Source: Psychrobacter sp. P2G3
Lineage (GTDB): Bacteria; Pseudomonadota; Gammaproteobacteria; Pseudomonadales; Moraxellaceae
Reading direction: 5' to 3'
DNA: 64,000 nucleotides
NCBI RefSeq assembly: GCF_001593285.1
Contig: NZ_CP012529.1
Coordinates: 1,302,001 to 1,366,000 of the forward strand
The notes below the pieces were generated by a model. It saw only the letters and a program-made list of their open reading frames with translations. It searched no databases and was not told the origin of the DNA. The position numbers and the translations under genes are program-made. Shown here piece by piece: positions 18,616-28,452 of this stretch (position 1 is the first letter of the stretch; the number at the start of each line of letters is the position of its first letter).

Positions 18616-20109
18616 TTATCGGCTACCTGGATTAGGGGTGGTTAGATAAGGAAAGACTGAGTCAAACTCGGTAGCGGGTTTAAGTGCACCATCAGTAAAT
18701 AGAGCTTTTCCGGCCCTGGCATCAGCAGGGACACAGGTAACATCTGCTGGTAAGCCCGCGTGACATAATGCACCCATAGATACTCTTAAGGCAATATCGG
18801 TTACATCATCTCCAGGTCTTCTGCCATTCGGAAACCCTGCAACATCTTTGCTATTGGCACTAGGTCGACCATCGTTTTGACCAGGAATGATACTAATGAC
18901 ACCTAAGTCGTTTTGATTAGCAGCTGCTACTGCAGGTGTGCTGGTATTCAAACGCAACATATCCGCTGGTACAACTTTGGCAGGTTTATTGATAGTCGGA
19001 ACACCTGTCAAAAAGGCAGTGACTAAATCTTGACGTGGAAAATTAGTTGGCGCTGGTGCTTGTGGGTACAAAGTCTGAATCAACGCAGGAAGCGTAGGAT
19101 AAAAGACATAAGGCGCAAATTTAGCCACGTCATCTTTTGGTTCTGAGGCATTAAATTTGTCTTTGTCCTTAAGACCGATTACAACTTCGTTGACCAGTGG
19201 CATACCGAGTCTTGAAACCTGAGTCCATGCACCGCCTTTTTTTGCTGTGGTACTAATACCAGATTCAGGAGAAGGATTTACTAAAGTCGCCTGACGGACA
19301 CTAGCGGTCGTCCAAGCTCCAATTACTGGATCGTTACCAGCTGAGTTGACTAAGCACGCTTTAGGAACTTCCAACGCAATTGAGGTAATGTTTTTACCTG
19401 CCAACACGTTCGTACCGGCATTACGTGCACCCAATGGGTTTAGGTTAATCAGATCAAACACCTTACCTAAATCGATAGCAAAGCTTTCAGCACGTTGACC
19501 GACGAACACTTTACCTTGCCCACAGCTACCCATGTTCAAAGTTTTGATAAAGCCTTTTGCATACGTTGGGTAGTCTGCAAAAGATTTAGTACCGATATAG
19601 TCAAACGGCTTGTTAAAATTCCCCAGCGAAGTACGCGAGCCGCTGCGGCGATCGCCTTTAACCATCGTCACTTCGTAACTCTCGCTAGTTTGTACATTAG
19701 CGGGGTTTGAAGCATCACCAGCATTAGACAAAGGAATCGCAACGTTTGGCGTTGATGGGTTACTGTCTGAGTCAATTTCAATGCTATTTAACTTTTGGTT
19801 AAAGTCAAACTGGAATGTGAGATCTTCGACCGCATCGCCATTGTTGTCGATATGAATCTCATACAGTGCATCGGCGTCTAGGGCGAAGTAATTGGGTCCG
19901 CCGTAAGCGTCTTGAAGTGGTAAGTAGTTAGCAATAATCGTGACATAATCTGCACGATTATTCTCATAACTATTAAACATATAAAAGTCAGTGGCATCGA
20001 CTTTAGGAGTTTTAGTGATAGAAGGGGCTTCACGGTGGCTAGATGCCACAGCGCTTGCGCTAATGCACAATGCCATCGCTGCTATTAGAGCCTTAGTAGT
20101 ATGTTTCAT
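18616..20109 (-). CDS. DUF4331-family secreted protein
   Basis: The 497-residue protein has a signal peptide (MKHTTKALIAAMALCISASAVA) and then the DUF4331 opening SSHREAPSITKTPKVDATDFYMF. It has Asp- and Asn-rich segments (IHIDNNGDAVEDLTFQFDF) and ends with a YLTTPNPGSR tail. It should be periplasmic or extracellular. The family has no settled function. A good ribosome site (AAGGA) precedes the ATG. It heads a four-gene operon with a lipoprotein, a TPR protein and a HupE/UreJ-type protein, and paired direct repeats lie about 75-115 bp upstream of the start. Confidence 0.85.
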   Translation of the reverse strand: MKHTTKALIAAMALCISASAVASSHREAPSITKTPKVDATDFYMFNSYENNRADYVTIIANYLPLQDAYGGPNYFALDADALYEIHIDNNGDAVEDLTFQFDFNQKLNSIEIDSDSNPSTPNVAIPLSNAGDASNPANVQTSESYEVTMVKGDRRSGSRTSLGNFNKPFDYIGTKSFADYPTYAKGFIKTLNMGSCGQGKVFVGQRAESFAIDLGKVFDLINLNPLGARNAGTNVLAGKNITSIALEVPKACLVNSAGNDPVIGAWTTASVRQATLVNPSPESGISTTAKKGGAWTQVSRLGMPLVNEVVIGLKDKDKFNASEPKDDVAKFAPYVFYPTLPALIQTLYPQAPAPTNFPRQDLVTAFLTGVPTINKPAKVVPADMLRLNTSTPAVAAANQNDLGVISIIPGQNDGRPSANSKDVAGFPNGRRPGDDVTDIALRVSMGALCHAGLPADVTCVPADARAGKALFTDGALKPATEFDSVFPYLTTPNPGSR

Positions 20110-20185
20110 ACGAAATCCTTGTAGAGAAACTTGAGGGGTACTGGCTGCTAAAATAACTTAGTATTACGTATAATTTATAAGTAAC

Positions 20186-20225
20186 TTAAACTAAACTATT
20201 CTTACGACAAATTAAACTAAACTAT
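20186..20225. promoter_or_regulatory. Paired 14-bp direct repeats upstream of the DUF4331 gene
   Basis: TTAAACTAAACTAT occurs exactly twice, at 20186-20199 and 20212-20225, a 26-bp period (about 2.5 helical turns). TACGTATAA flanks the pair at 20165-20173 and 20224-20232. The placement suggests an operator or promoter region for the minus-strand operon; the binding protein is unknown. Confidence 0.55.
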
Positions 20226-20232
20226 ACGTATA

Positions 20233-20810
20233 AGCAAGATTTTAGTTAGGAGGGTGTGTACAAGATAATTAAGAATAACAGCCGAAAAAACACTCGTTAC
20301 ATTGTAATTTGTTCATCATAATCCAAAAATATATGCTCTTTACGATCTATAGATTTCTCAGAAATTAATAATAAAAAATTTTCTGATCCTATAAAAATTA
20401 AGGGATGGTAGATTTTTACAGATAGTAGAGTTTAATCAACACTTTAATTTTAATAATAAGTCCAATATAAATAATTCGTTATTAATGAAACGTTTAGCAC
20501 CTTCTATACTGTTGTCTAAAGTGAATTTTATTCAAATATTTTTATATAACATGAAAAATTAAACCGATGATAAGCGCTAATTCATCATTAATTTGTTCTC
20601 AGTTTTGATTGAAAGCGGTAAGGATGTACACAGGTACTATCATTAACCGTCTAGTAGATTAATAACAGTATGGAGTAATAGGTATTGTTCTTTTATTAGA
20701 TCTTAACAAGTTGATAGGTAGAAATTACTGAAGGATTGATCTTTCAGAAATATCACATGTAAATTGATGAGCTATGCTGTCAAATCCGTAAATATTAACT
20801 TAGGAGATTT
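20233..20810. other. AT-rich non-coding stretch
   Basis: About 580 bp of AT-rich DNA with no usable reading frame and no clear RNA gene. It separates the DUF4331 operon promoter from an IS remnant. Confidence 0.6.
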
Positions 20811-20814
20811 TGAT

Positions 20815-21110
20815 TAAGCAGCCTGACGATAAGAGTCAAACCACATTTGTCTTGGCACTTTATAGCTTAGAACCTTTTGGACCCTAGTACCACTGCGAGC
20901 ATAGCCCTCATTTTGCGTTGGGGCAAAGCAATGCCTCGCTTTATCCCTCCTCATTTAATATCTCTCGTTCCTCTTCAGCTATTTTTAATTGCGGTTTAAG
21001 TTACTTGATTCCTTCAAGAGCTGCCATAACTTCAGTATAATGTGGTTCTATACTATATCTCTGGATTTTCTTAGTCATGGTAAACTACTCGTCGAGTGGT
21101 CAGTTTACCA
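20815..21110 (-). mobile_element. Decayed IS3-type insertion sequence remnant
   Basis: On the minus strand an OrfA-like start at 21078 reads MTKKIQRYSIEPHYTEVM and soon hits stops. A second scrap reads QLKIAEEEREILNEEG, like the OrfA leucine-zipper segment. The stretch ending at 20815 reads QKVLSYKVPRQMWFDSYRQA, an OrfB-like tail. The palindrome TGGTAAACT...AGTTTACCA at 21078-21110 is probably the terminal inverted repeat. Most of the transposase is missing, so it cannot move by itself. The IS3 assignment is from recalled motif similarity. Confidence 0.6.
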
Positions 21111-21247
21111 GGTTCATCTTTACGATTTTTTCAGCATGGCTCAATCTCTAAGTGATTAAAAATTACTTATTTAATTAAGCAAACACAATAAAGCAGCCAT
21201 TTCATTAACTTTGTACTACCATACGCCTTTAATAAGAAGAGTTTATT

Positions 21248-22930
21248 ATGCCAAACCAACGTCCGTTGTATATTCCCTTTGCAGGTCCTGCACTGTTAGA
21301 AACCCCTTTACTAAATAAGGGTAGCGCTTTTTCATCAGAAGAACGTGACAGCTTTAATTTAACAGGTTTATTACCTCACAACATTGAGACGATTGAAGAA
21401 CAATCATTACGTGCTTATCATCAACTTCGCTCATTTACTAGTGATATGGATAAGCATATTTACTTGCGTAATATACAAGATACCAATGAAACCTTATTTC
21501 ATCATTTGATTGAGCAGCATATTGAGGAAGTTATGCCGCTCATATATACACCAACGGTTGGGCAAGCTTGCGAAAAATTCTCACAAATTTATCGCCGTAA
21601 ACGTGGTTTGTTTATCTCTTATCCTGAGCGCCATAAAATCGATGACATGCTGCAAAATGCCACCAAACAAAAAGTAAAAGTGATTGTTGTCACTGATGGT
21701 GAACGTATCTTGGGCTTAGGAGATCAAGGCATTGGAGGAATGGGCATTCCAATTGGCAAACTGTCGTTATATACGGCCTGTGGTGGTATTAGCCCGGCAT
21801 ATTGTCTACCAATTTTGTTAGACGTAGGTACTAACAATCAACAGTTACTTGACGACCCTATGTACATGGGTTGGAGAAATCCACGCATCTCTGGTGATGA
21901 ATATAATGAATTTGTAGACTTATTTATTCAAGCGGTTAAACGTCGTTGGCCAGAGGTATTATTACAATTTGAAGATTTTGCTCAGGAAAATGCGACACCA
22001 TTACTGAATAAATATCGTGATCAGCTATGTTGCTTCAATGATGATATTCAAGGGACCGCTGCTGTTTCAGTCGGTACATTGATTGCAGCGTGCTTGAATA
22101 AAGGTCAGAAACTTAGTCAACAAAAAATAGCATTCTTAGGTGCAGGATCGGCAGGTTGCGGTATCGCCGAACACATTATTCGCCAAATGCAGCGTGAAGG
22201 ATTAACGGAAGAACAAGCCCGCAGCCAAGTATTTATGGTTGACCGTTATGGCCTGCTCACTGATAGCATGACAGAGCTACAAAAATTCCAAGAACCGTTG
22301 GTACAAAAAGAATCAGATATTGAAAGTTGGGATAAAAGTAAGAAACTCGGTTTAGCGCAAGTGGTTAAACAAGCAAAAATAACGGTATTATTCGGTGTAA
22401 GTGGACAAAAAGGTTTGTTTACCCAAGAGGTGATCGAAACGTTATGTGCTAATACTGAACATCCAATTGTATTACCGCTTTCAAACCCAACGTCTCGTGT
22501 TGAAGCAACACCGCAAGAAGTCACTAATTGGAGCAAAGGTAAGGCAATTGTTGCAACCGGTAGTCCTTTTCCTCATACAACTTTTGAAGGTCAGACTTTC
22601 GAGGTCTCACAGTGTAATAACAGCTATATTTTCCCCGGTATTGGCCTAGGTGTTTTAGCATCGCGTGCGACGGGCATCAGCGATAATATGTTAATGGCTG
22701 CAAGCCAAGCATTGGCAGATATATCAATGGAATATGAAAAAGCACCAGGTGCAGTATTACCTCCAATTAAAGTCATTAGAGAGATCAGTGAAAAAATAGC
22801 CTATGCAGTCGCACGACAAGCGATTGAAGATAAGTTAGCATTACCTGTCACGGCAGAAAACCTAGAACGTCGATTAAAAGCTAATTTTTGGTTACCTAAA
22901 TACCGTAACTATCGTCGTACCTCTTTCTAG
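21248..22930 (+). CDS. maeA: NAD-dependent malic enzyme
   Basis: The 560-residue protein matches the large NAD-malic enzyme (SfcA/MaeA): [14 protein letters not shown] carries the catalytic tyrosine region, [19 protein letters not shown] and [11 protein letters not shown] the malate and metal region, and [13 protein letters not shown] the NAD-binding motif. It oxidatively decarboxylates malate to pyruvate. It stands alone between an IS remnant and a terminator. A second, unrelated-subfamily malic enzyme lies at 25521. The ribosome site AAGAAGAG precedes the ATG. Confidence 0.94.
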   Translation: MPNQRPLYIPFAGPALLETPLLNKGSAFSSEERDSFNLTGLLPHNIETIEEQSLRAYHQLRSFTSDMDKHIYLRNIQDTNETLFHHLIEQHIEEVMPLIYTPTVGQACEKFSQIYRRKRGLFISYPERHKIDDMLQNATKQKVKVIVVTDGERILGLGDQGIGGMGIPIGKLSLYTACGGISPAYCLPILLDVGTNNQQLLDDPMYMGWRNPRISGDEYNEFVDLFIQAVKRRWPEVLLQFEDFAQENATPLLNKYRDQLCCFNDDIQGTAAVSVGTLIAACLNKGQKLSQQKIAFLGAGSAGCGIAEHIIRQMQREGLTEEQARSQVFMVDRYGLLTDSMTELQKFQEPLVQKESDIESWDKSKKLGLAQVVKQAKITVLFGVSGQKGLFTQEVIETLCANTEHPIVLPLSNPTSRVEATPQEVTNWSKGKAIVATGSPFPHTTFEGQTFEVSQCNNSYIFPGIGLGVLASRATGISDNMLMAASQALADISMEYEKAPGAVLPPIKVIREISEKIAYAVARQAIEDKLALPVTAENLERRLKANFWLPKYRNYRRTSF

Positions 22931-22975
22931 CGGTTAAAAAGTAACTGCTAGAAAGCACATAAAAGAAGTACCTAT

Positions 22976-23017
22976 AAAAAAGCCGAATGTTATTGAAAAT
23001 AGCATTCGGTTTTTTAG
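22976..23017 (+). terminator. Terminator after maeA
   Basis: AAAAAGCCGAATGTTATT pairs with AATAGCATTCGGTTTTTT with a 3-base loop and ends in a T-run. It closes the single-gene maeA transcript. Confidence 0.88.
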
Positions 23018-23046
23018 TACTTATATTAGTATTAATCTTTAGATAA

Positions 23047-23082
23047 TAAAAAACCCTTACAAGCCAATGACTGTAAGGGTTT
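23047..23082 (-). terminator. Terminator of the tRNA transcript
   Basis: AAACCCTTAC and GTAAGGGTTT form a perfect 10-bp stem just downstream of the tRNA on the minus strand, followed by a T-run in that direction. Confidence 0.85.
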
Positions 23083-23087
23083 GAATT

Positions 23088-23164
23088 TGGTGGGCCCAGT
23101 AGGACTTGAACCTACGACCAAAGGATTATGAGTCCTCTGCTCTAACCAACTGAGCTATGGGCCC
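23088..23164 (-). tRNA. tRNA with CAU anticodon (Ile2 or elongator Met)
   Basis: The minus strand folds as a full cloverleaf: acceptor GGGCCCA/TGGGCCC, D-arm AGCTCAGTTGGTTAGAGC, anticodon loop CTCATAA, T-loop TTCAAGT, and an encoded CCA end. The anticodon is CAU. The GGACTCATAATCC stem and the GTTCAAGTCC T-arm resemble gammaproteobacterial tRNA-Ile2, whose C34 is modified to lysidine, more than elongator Met, but this cannot be fixed by eye. It is 77 bases including CCA. Confidence 0.9.
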
Positions 23165-23257
23165 TAACGTTAGACGCACAATGATACCTGATTTTTTTAA
23201 TTTTTCAAGTAAAAGATAACAACTAAACGATATTATTTAGCTATCGTCACTTGCTTA

Positions 23258-24058
23258 CTAAATATTACCACCAGCTAGGGTCAAACTACGACCACCATCT
23301 ACGTTAATAATCTCTCCTGTGACATAGCTGGCCTTTGCCAAATACAACACGCTTTGGGCAATATCATCTGGCGTACCAATCCGCTGCATAGGAATAGAGT
23401 CGATGATACTGTGCTGCTGTGTGTCATCAAGTGCTTGGTCGCTATCGGCATCAGGCAATACGTTTACTCCAGGTGCAACGCCATTAACGCGAACATAAGG
23501 CGCCATATCTAGCGCAAGAGACTGTACCATCATCCGGTGTGCTGCCTTTGCCATATTATAGACAGTGTAGTGCTTAAACGGCTTATTATGAGCGTGAATA
23601 TCAAGTAAGCTAATGATGCATCCATGCTGCTTTTGTAAGTAAGGTAAAAAAGCTTGGCTAAGTAATAATGGCGCTTTGGCATTGGTCAAAAACAGCTCAT
23701 CCCATTGGTTATTGTTAATATCACTGAGCGGAGTAGGATAAAACCTTGATGCGTTATGTACTAGCACATCAAGCTGTCCAAAATTATCTATAACGGATTG
23801 GACGAACTGAGTTAATAAACTGCCATCGTTGACAACTGCTAAATCTGCAACGATAACTGCAGCGCTATTGTTACGGATTGTATTAAGCTGAGCTGCTAGA
23901 GCTTTTGCTTCTTGCTCACTACGATGACAATGAATAATGACACGATAGCCTTGATGATGCGCTGCCCGAATAATAGCTGCACCAATACGCTTGGCGCTAC
24001 CAGTAACGAGCATTACGGGGCCACCATCATCAGATCTTACTGTAGATTCAACTGTCAT
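23258..24058 (-). CDS. Pteridine reductase-like short-chain dehydrogenase
   Basis: The 266-residue SDR has the dinucleotide motif TGSAKRIG (the Arg-rich TGxxxRIG form typical of pteridine reductases), HCHRSEQEA for NADPH selection, and NAS in HNASRFYP. The active-site segment is YTVYNMAKAAH, and the C-terminal segment is YVTGEIINVDGGRSL. Pteridine reductases and FolM reduce dihydrobiopterin, dihydrofolate or dihydromonapterin in the cytoplasm. It lies 38 bp after cca on the same strand and is probably co-transcribed. Confidence 0.82.
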   Translation of the reverse strand: MTVESTVRSDDGGPVMLVTGSAKRIGAAIIRAAHHQGYRVIIHCHRSEQEAKALAAQLNTIRNNSAAVIVADLAVVNDGSLLTQFVQSVIDNFGQLDVLVHNASRFYPTPLSDINNNQWDELFLTNAKAPLLLSQAFLPYLQKQHGCIISLLDIHAHNKPFKHYTVYNMAKAAHRMMVQSLALDMAPYVRVNGVAPGVNVLPDADSDQALDDTQQHSIIDSIPMQRIGTPDDIAQSVLYLAKASYVTGEIINVDGGRSLTLAGGNI

Positions 24059-24096
24059 AAAATAAAGTTTCCATCATCTAATCGTATTTCGTTTAA

Positions 24097-25341
24097 TCAA
24101 AACGGTTGTGAGCTATGATTATTAGATTGCTCTATAGTAACCAAATGCGCAACACGTGCCTCATTTAATGCTCTGCCAATTGCAGCGCCTTTAATATCTG
24201 GAGCAATGGCTTCCATACCGATGGCATGAAAGCTGTTTAATGCGAGCATCATTTGGCGGTGCTGACAGGCTAACTGCAATACGTGACTGGTTACCAATAG
24301 CTGTGAGAGCTTATTAGGTTCTTTGTGGGCGCTACAGGCTTGGATAAGGTCGATTTTCTCAGCTGCAGTCAAGCCATCTATGGTGTTCAGTTTGCTGGCT
24401 TGTTGAATGAATAGGGTTGCAAACTGAGTGGGTGCTTTAGGTACTTTGGCGCTGTTACCTATAGAAGTAATGGCTTTTAGAGCAGCTTTTTTCTCATCAT
24501 CCGTAACACTAATATTTAGATGAGATGATGGAGTTTTAGGGTCAGGTTTGGAATCGAATAACGATAGATTAAGGCTAGCCATCAATAGCGCCCAACGCTG
24601 GGATAAGTTCAATTGCATTTGACCAGCAAAGTACAGCGCCGTCTGCACTGTTTCTCGTATATGTACATTGCTCCAAGCATGATGCAATGGCGCAAAGTAC
24701 TCAGCTAAAGCACCGATTGCATACAGCTGCTCCCAATAAACCTGAGGAGAGCTCTGCATCGTTGCACGGCTTGATTCTTGCCAAATGCGTTCAGCACTTA
24801 AATGCGCAAGCTCACCTGAATCGACCAATTGGTGCATGAGTGTGATGGTTTCCTCAGCAACCTGAAAGCCTAAGCTGTAATAACGTCCATAAAAGCGCGC
24901 GACTCGCAGCACCCGTAGTGGATCTTCGCTAAAAGCCTCCGATATATGACGTAAGGTCTTGCTTTGGATATCATCGAGTCCTCCGTGATAATCGATCACT
25001 GCACCTGTGAGAGGCGTGTCGTCGGTTAAACTGGTGACTTCAATTGCCATCGCATTGATAGTTAAGTCGCGGCGCTGCAAGTCTTCCTCTAAGCTGACAT
25101 CAGGGCTGGCATGCACACTAAAACCTTGATAGCCATGACCAAGTTTGCGCTCAGTACGTGCTAATGCATACTCTTCCTGAGTAGTTGGATGCAGAAATAC
25201 CGGAAAGTCTGCACCTACTTGCTGAAAGCCCGCTGCTAGCATCTCATCGACAGTTGTACCAACCACCACAAAGTCTTTATCTATAATAGGACGACCTAAC
25301 AGCTGATCACGAACTGCACCACCGACGAGATAGACTTGCAT
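24097..25341 (-). CDS. cca: CCA-adding tRNA nucleotidyltransferase
   Basis: The 414-residue class II nucleotidyltransferase has the catalytic head [23 protein letters not shown] with the metal-binding [11 protein letters not shown], and [15 protein letters not shown] for NTP selection. It builds or repairs the CCA end of tRNAs. E. coli-type Cca also has an HD phosphohydrolase domain (segment TLCHDLGKG). Here the matching region reads [11 protein letters not shown], so the His-Asp pair appears lost and only the nucleotidyltransferase activity is expected. It precedes the pteridine reductase gene. Confidence 0.92.
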   Translation of the reverse strand: MQVYLVGGAVRDQLLGRPIIDKDFVVVGTTVDEMLAAGFQQVGADFPVFLHPTTQEEYALARTERKLGHGYQGFSVHASPDVSLEEDLQRRDLTINAMAIEVTSLTDDTPLTGAVIDYHGGLDDIQSKTLRHISEAFSEDPLRVLRVARFYGRYYSLGFQVAEETITLMHQLVDSGELAHLSAERIWQESSRATMQSSPQVYWEQLYAIGALAEYFAPLHHAWSNVHIRETVQTALYFAGQMQLNLSQRWALLMASLNLSLFDSKPDPKTPSSHLNISVTDDEKKAALKAITSIGNSAKVPKAPTQFATLFIQQASKLNTIDGLTAAEKIDLIQACSAHKEPNKLSQLLVTSHVLQLACQHRQMMLALNSFHAIGMEAIAPDIKGAAIGRALNEARVAHLVTIEQSNNHSSQPF

Positions 25342-25407
25342 TGGAGCCTCTTTTATTTGCTAGATAAATTTTAATAACATGAATTTTGACAATGTTTTTA
25401 TTGGATC

Positions 25408-25455
25408 AAAAAAAACCAGTCAATACCATTTATTACAACGGCATTGACTGGTTTT
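25408..25455 (-). terminator. Terminator after maeB
   Basis: AAACCAGTCAATACC and GGCATTGACTGGTTT pair with one G-U, followed on the minus strand by an eight-T run. It separates maeB from cca. Confidence 0.88.
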
Positions 25456-25520
25456 AGTATAGCAGACTGCTACTAATGATGATTAATAGTAGTAAGCCGG
25501 CTTTAGCGATATCATTACAG

Positions 25521-27851
25521 TTATCGACCGTTTTCTAAGTCTTGAGCTTCGGTTACAGCAAGGGCTGTCATATTTACCACACGGCGAGCAGTCACTGATG
25601 GAGTCAGGATATGTACAGGCTTGTTAGCACCTAACAAGATAGGACCAATAGAAGCACTGCTTGTTGCTGTTTTGAGCAAGTTAAAGGCAATATTTGCTGC
25701 ATCAAGCGTTGGCAAGATGAGCAAGTTGGCAGCGCCTTTTAGAGGGCTTGATGGCATATCTTCTAAGCGGATATGCTCGTTAAGAGCGGCATCACCTTGC
25801 ATCTCACCATCAAAGTCAAAATCTACATTCATCTCATTCAGTAGCTCATAAACTTTGCGCATTTTAACAGCACTGGCACGATTAGAGGTACCGAAGTTTG
25901 AATGTGAAACTAAAGCAACACGAGGTGTAATACCGAAACGGCGTAATTGATCAGCAGCCAACACTGTCATTTCAGCTAATTGATCGGCAGTAGGATCTTC
26001 ATGGATATAAGTATCAGCAATAAAGATATTGCGGTCTTGCATTAAGACAGCATTCATCGCATAAAAGTCTTTAACGCCTTCTTTTTTACCGATAACGTTT
26101 TGAACATACTCTAAATGCAGTTGATAGTGGCTAAACGTACCACAAATCATACCTTCAGCATCACCATTTTCAACTAACAATGAGCCAATTAAAGTGGTTT
26201 TGCGACGGACATCGCGACGTGCAAGCTCGATACTAACACCGCGGCGTTTGTTCTTCTCGTAATAGCCCTGCCAGTAGTCTTTATAGCGCGGATCATCATC
26301 TTGGTTGATAATAGTCATGTTTACGCCATCTTGTAGACGTAAGCCAAGCCTTTTGATATTGGCTTCGATCACTGAAGGACGTCCGACCAAGATAGGTTTT
26401 GCCAGCTTCTCATCAACGACGACCTGTACGGCAAGAAGGACATTATTGTCTTCACCTTCACAGTAAACGATACGTTTTGGATCTGATTTGGCGCGAGAGA
26501 AGATAGGCTTCATTACAAACGCTGAGTTATAAACAAACTCAGATAAGCGCTGACGGTAAGCATCAAGATCATCAATCGGTAGAGTCGCAACACCTGAGTC
26601 CATAGCAGCTTTGGCTACTGCAGAGGCAATCTCAATGATTAAGTTTGGCTCTAGCGGTCCTGGAATGAGGTATTCACGACCGAAGCTTCTCATGCTTTCG
26701 ATGTCTCTGACGTTTTTAGTTGGTGTCGCTTCGACATGTGCCATCGCTGCAATTGCACGTACGCAAGCGATTTTCATCTCTTCGTTAACAGTCGTTGCAC
26801 CTACATCTAATGCACCGCGGAAGATATAAGGGAAGCATAACGCGTTGTTAACTTGGTTTGGATAATCTGAGCGTCCGGTTGCCATGATGACATCTGGACG
26901 TACTGAATGCGCCAATTCTGGCATAATTTCAGGCGTTGGGTTGGCTAGAGCAAAGATAATAGGGTCTTTGGCCATACGGCGAACCATATCGGTGCTCAAG
27001 ATACCAGGCATTGACAAGCCTATGAACATGTCCACATTGTCCATCACATCATCAATGCTACTGGCATCGGTGTCACGAGCATAACGTTGTTTTGACTCGT
27101 CAAGGTTTTCGCGACTAGTGGTAATAATTCCGCGTGAGTCAGAGACAAATATATTGTTCTGATCCACACCAAGTGCACAGATAATGTCTAAGCAAGAGAT
27201 TGCTGCAGCACCAGCGCCTGAACAGACAATTTTGATCTCTTCAACCTTTTTGCCAGTCAGAATTAATGCGTTAAGCATGGCAGCCGCAACAATAATTGAA
27301 GTACCGTGTTGATCATCATGGAAGACCGGAATTTTCATACGCTTGCGCAATTCGCGCTCGATTTTAAAACATTCAGGCGCTTTAATGTCTTCTAGGTTGA
27401 TACCACCAAACGTTGGCTCAAGAGAGGCCACTGCTTCGATAAATTTATCAGGATCATTTTGATCAATTTCAATATCGAAAACATCAATACCAGCGAATTT
27501 TTTGAATAATACCCCTTTACCTTCCATCACTGGTTTTGAAGCCAATGGACCGATATTACCTAAACCCAGTACAGCAGTACCGTTGGTAATAACACCAACC
27601 AAATTGCTACGTGCAGTATATCTAGCGGCTGCTGTTGGGTCTTTTTGAATTTCAAGGCAAGGAACTGCAACACCTGGCGAATAGGCCAAAGCTAGGTCGC
27701 GCTGATTAGCGAGCTGCTTGATAGGAGTTACCGAAATTTTACCAGGTCTTGGAAATTCATGATAATGCAAAGCAGCTTGTTCGAACTGCTCTTGATCTGT
27801 ATTGGGATTATCCATATTCAAATTGGTATCGTCATTCATAATAATGGCCAT
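25521..27851 (-). CDS. maeB: NADP-dependent malic enzyme with phosphotransacetylase-like domain
   Basis: This is the long MaeB type. Residues about 15-420 form the malic enzyme ([53 protein letters not shown]). Residues about 430-776 form a phosphate-acetyltransferase-like domain ([32 protein letters not shown]) that is regulatory in E. coli. It decarboxylates malate to pyruvate and makes NADPH. The open frame extends to 27968, but the family N-terminus begins near 27851 or 27839; neither ATG has a clear ribosome site, so the start is uncertain by a few codons. Confidence 0.93.
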   Translation of the reverse strand: MAIIMNDDTNLNMDNPNTDQEQFEQAALHYHEFPRPGKISVTPIKQLANQRDLALAYSPGVAVPCLEIQKDPTAAARYTARSNLVGVITNGTAVLGLGNIGPLASKPVMEGKGVLFKKFAGIDVFDIEIDQNDPDKFIEAVASLEPTFGGINLEDIKAPECFKIERELRKRMKIPVFHDDQHGTSIIVAAAMLNALILTGKKVEEIKIVCSGAGAAAISCLDIICALGVDQNNIFVSDSRGIITTSRENLDESKQRYARDTDASSIDDVMDNVDMFIGLSMPGILSTDMVRRMAKDPIIFALANPTPEIMPELAHSVRPDVIMATGRSDYPNQVNNALCFPYIFRGALDVGATTVNEEMKIACVRAIAAMAHVEATPTKNVRDIESMRSFGREYLIPGPLEPNLIIEIASAVAKAAMDSGVATLPIDDLDAYRQRLSEFVYNSAFVMKPIFSRAKSDPKRIVYCEGEDNNVLLAVQVVVDEKLAKPILVGRPSVIEANIKRLGLRLQDGVNMTIINQDDDPRYKDYWQGYYEKNKRRGVSIELARRDVRRKTTLIGSLLVENGDAEGMICGTFSHYQLHLEYVQNVIGKKEGVKDFYAMNAVLMQDRNIFIADTYIHEDPTADQLAEMTVLAADQLRRFGITPRVALVSHSNFGTSNRASAVKMRKVYELLNEMNVDFDFDGEMQGDAALNEHIRLEDMPSSPLKGAANLLILPTLDAANIAFNLLKTATSSASIGPILLGANKPVHILTPSVTARRVVNMTALAVTEAQDLENGR

Positions 27852-28082
27852 TGTTGGAATAAATTGAAATAAAACAAAGTGTGATAAACAAAATAAGTTA
27901 ACGCTTGACCCTAAAAAAATCGTTGAATATGAGCTCCAGCAATTACTAGATTGAGGAACTACTAACAAATTATTAAAAGGCGATGCACAGTCGAAAGAGC
28001 GTTAATCTGTGATTAGATGGCATCGTAAAATAGAAAGCTAGTAAACATAGCTATTCTAGCATTATTGACAATTAGCTGCCTA

Positions 28083-28252
28083 GGGCGTGCCCTCAATCTG
28101 AACGAACGAACTTTTAATGGGCTAAAAATGGCTATATTTTCGTCAATCTTTGAAAATTCCTAGACAATATGTTCATATTCTCTGCAAAACTTCCTTTGAT
28201 TGACAAAAATCTATCTCATTTTTATCACCATTATCAAAATGAGGACACGCCC
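28083..28252. mobile_element. 170-bp MITE-like element with terminal inverted repeats
   Basis: GGGCGTGCCCTCA at 28083-28095 is mirrored by TGAGGACACGCCC at 28240-28252 with one mismatch, and both ends are flanked by TA (extending the symmetry to CTAG). The 144-bp interior has no coding frame. Terminal repeats plus a TA flank and no transposase fit a miniature inverted-repeat element mobilised in trans, possibly by an IS5-type transposase. That family assignment is inference. Confidence 0.7.
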
Positions 28253-28370
28253 TAGTCAACCATAGCGAAATGCATAACTTATATAATAAATTGATAACGA
28301 ACATTTAGCCAGTTGATAGTGATAAATAAAGTAAAATTTACAATATATATGCAAGATTGTGACTATTGTT

Positions 28371-28412
28371 TTTCAAAACCAGTTTGGTTGTTGATTATTA
28401 ACCAAACTGGCT
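28371..28412 (-). terminator. Terminator after selO
   Basis: CCAGTTTGGTT at 28379-28389 and AACCAAACTGG at 28400-28410 form a perfect 11-bp stem, followed on the minus strand by TTTTGAAAAA. Confidence 0.75.
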
Positions 28413-28452
28413 ATGATTATTGGCTTTAAATTTATCAAAAAAATATGATTGT

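Larger units (their letters stand above)
27969..28452. other. Intergenic region holding a MITE-like repeat
   Basis: No gene is seen between maeB and selO. The stretch holds the 170-bp inverted-repeat element listed separately, a selO terminator, and AT-rich spacer that probably includes the maeB promoter. Confidence 0.6.

Noticed and set aside
25621-27084. Plus-strand open frames opposite maeB
   Set aside because: They mirror maeB codons (Ser/Ala/Ile-rich shadows) with no ribosome sites or motifs.
27852-27968. 39-codon extension of MaeB
   Set aside because: Sequence is unlike the family N-terminus and the first in-family ATG is at 27851 or 27839.
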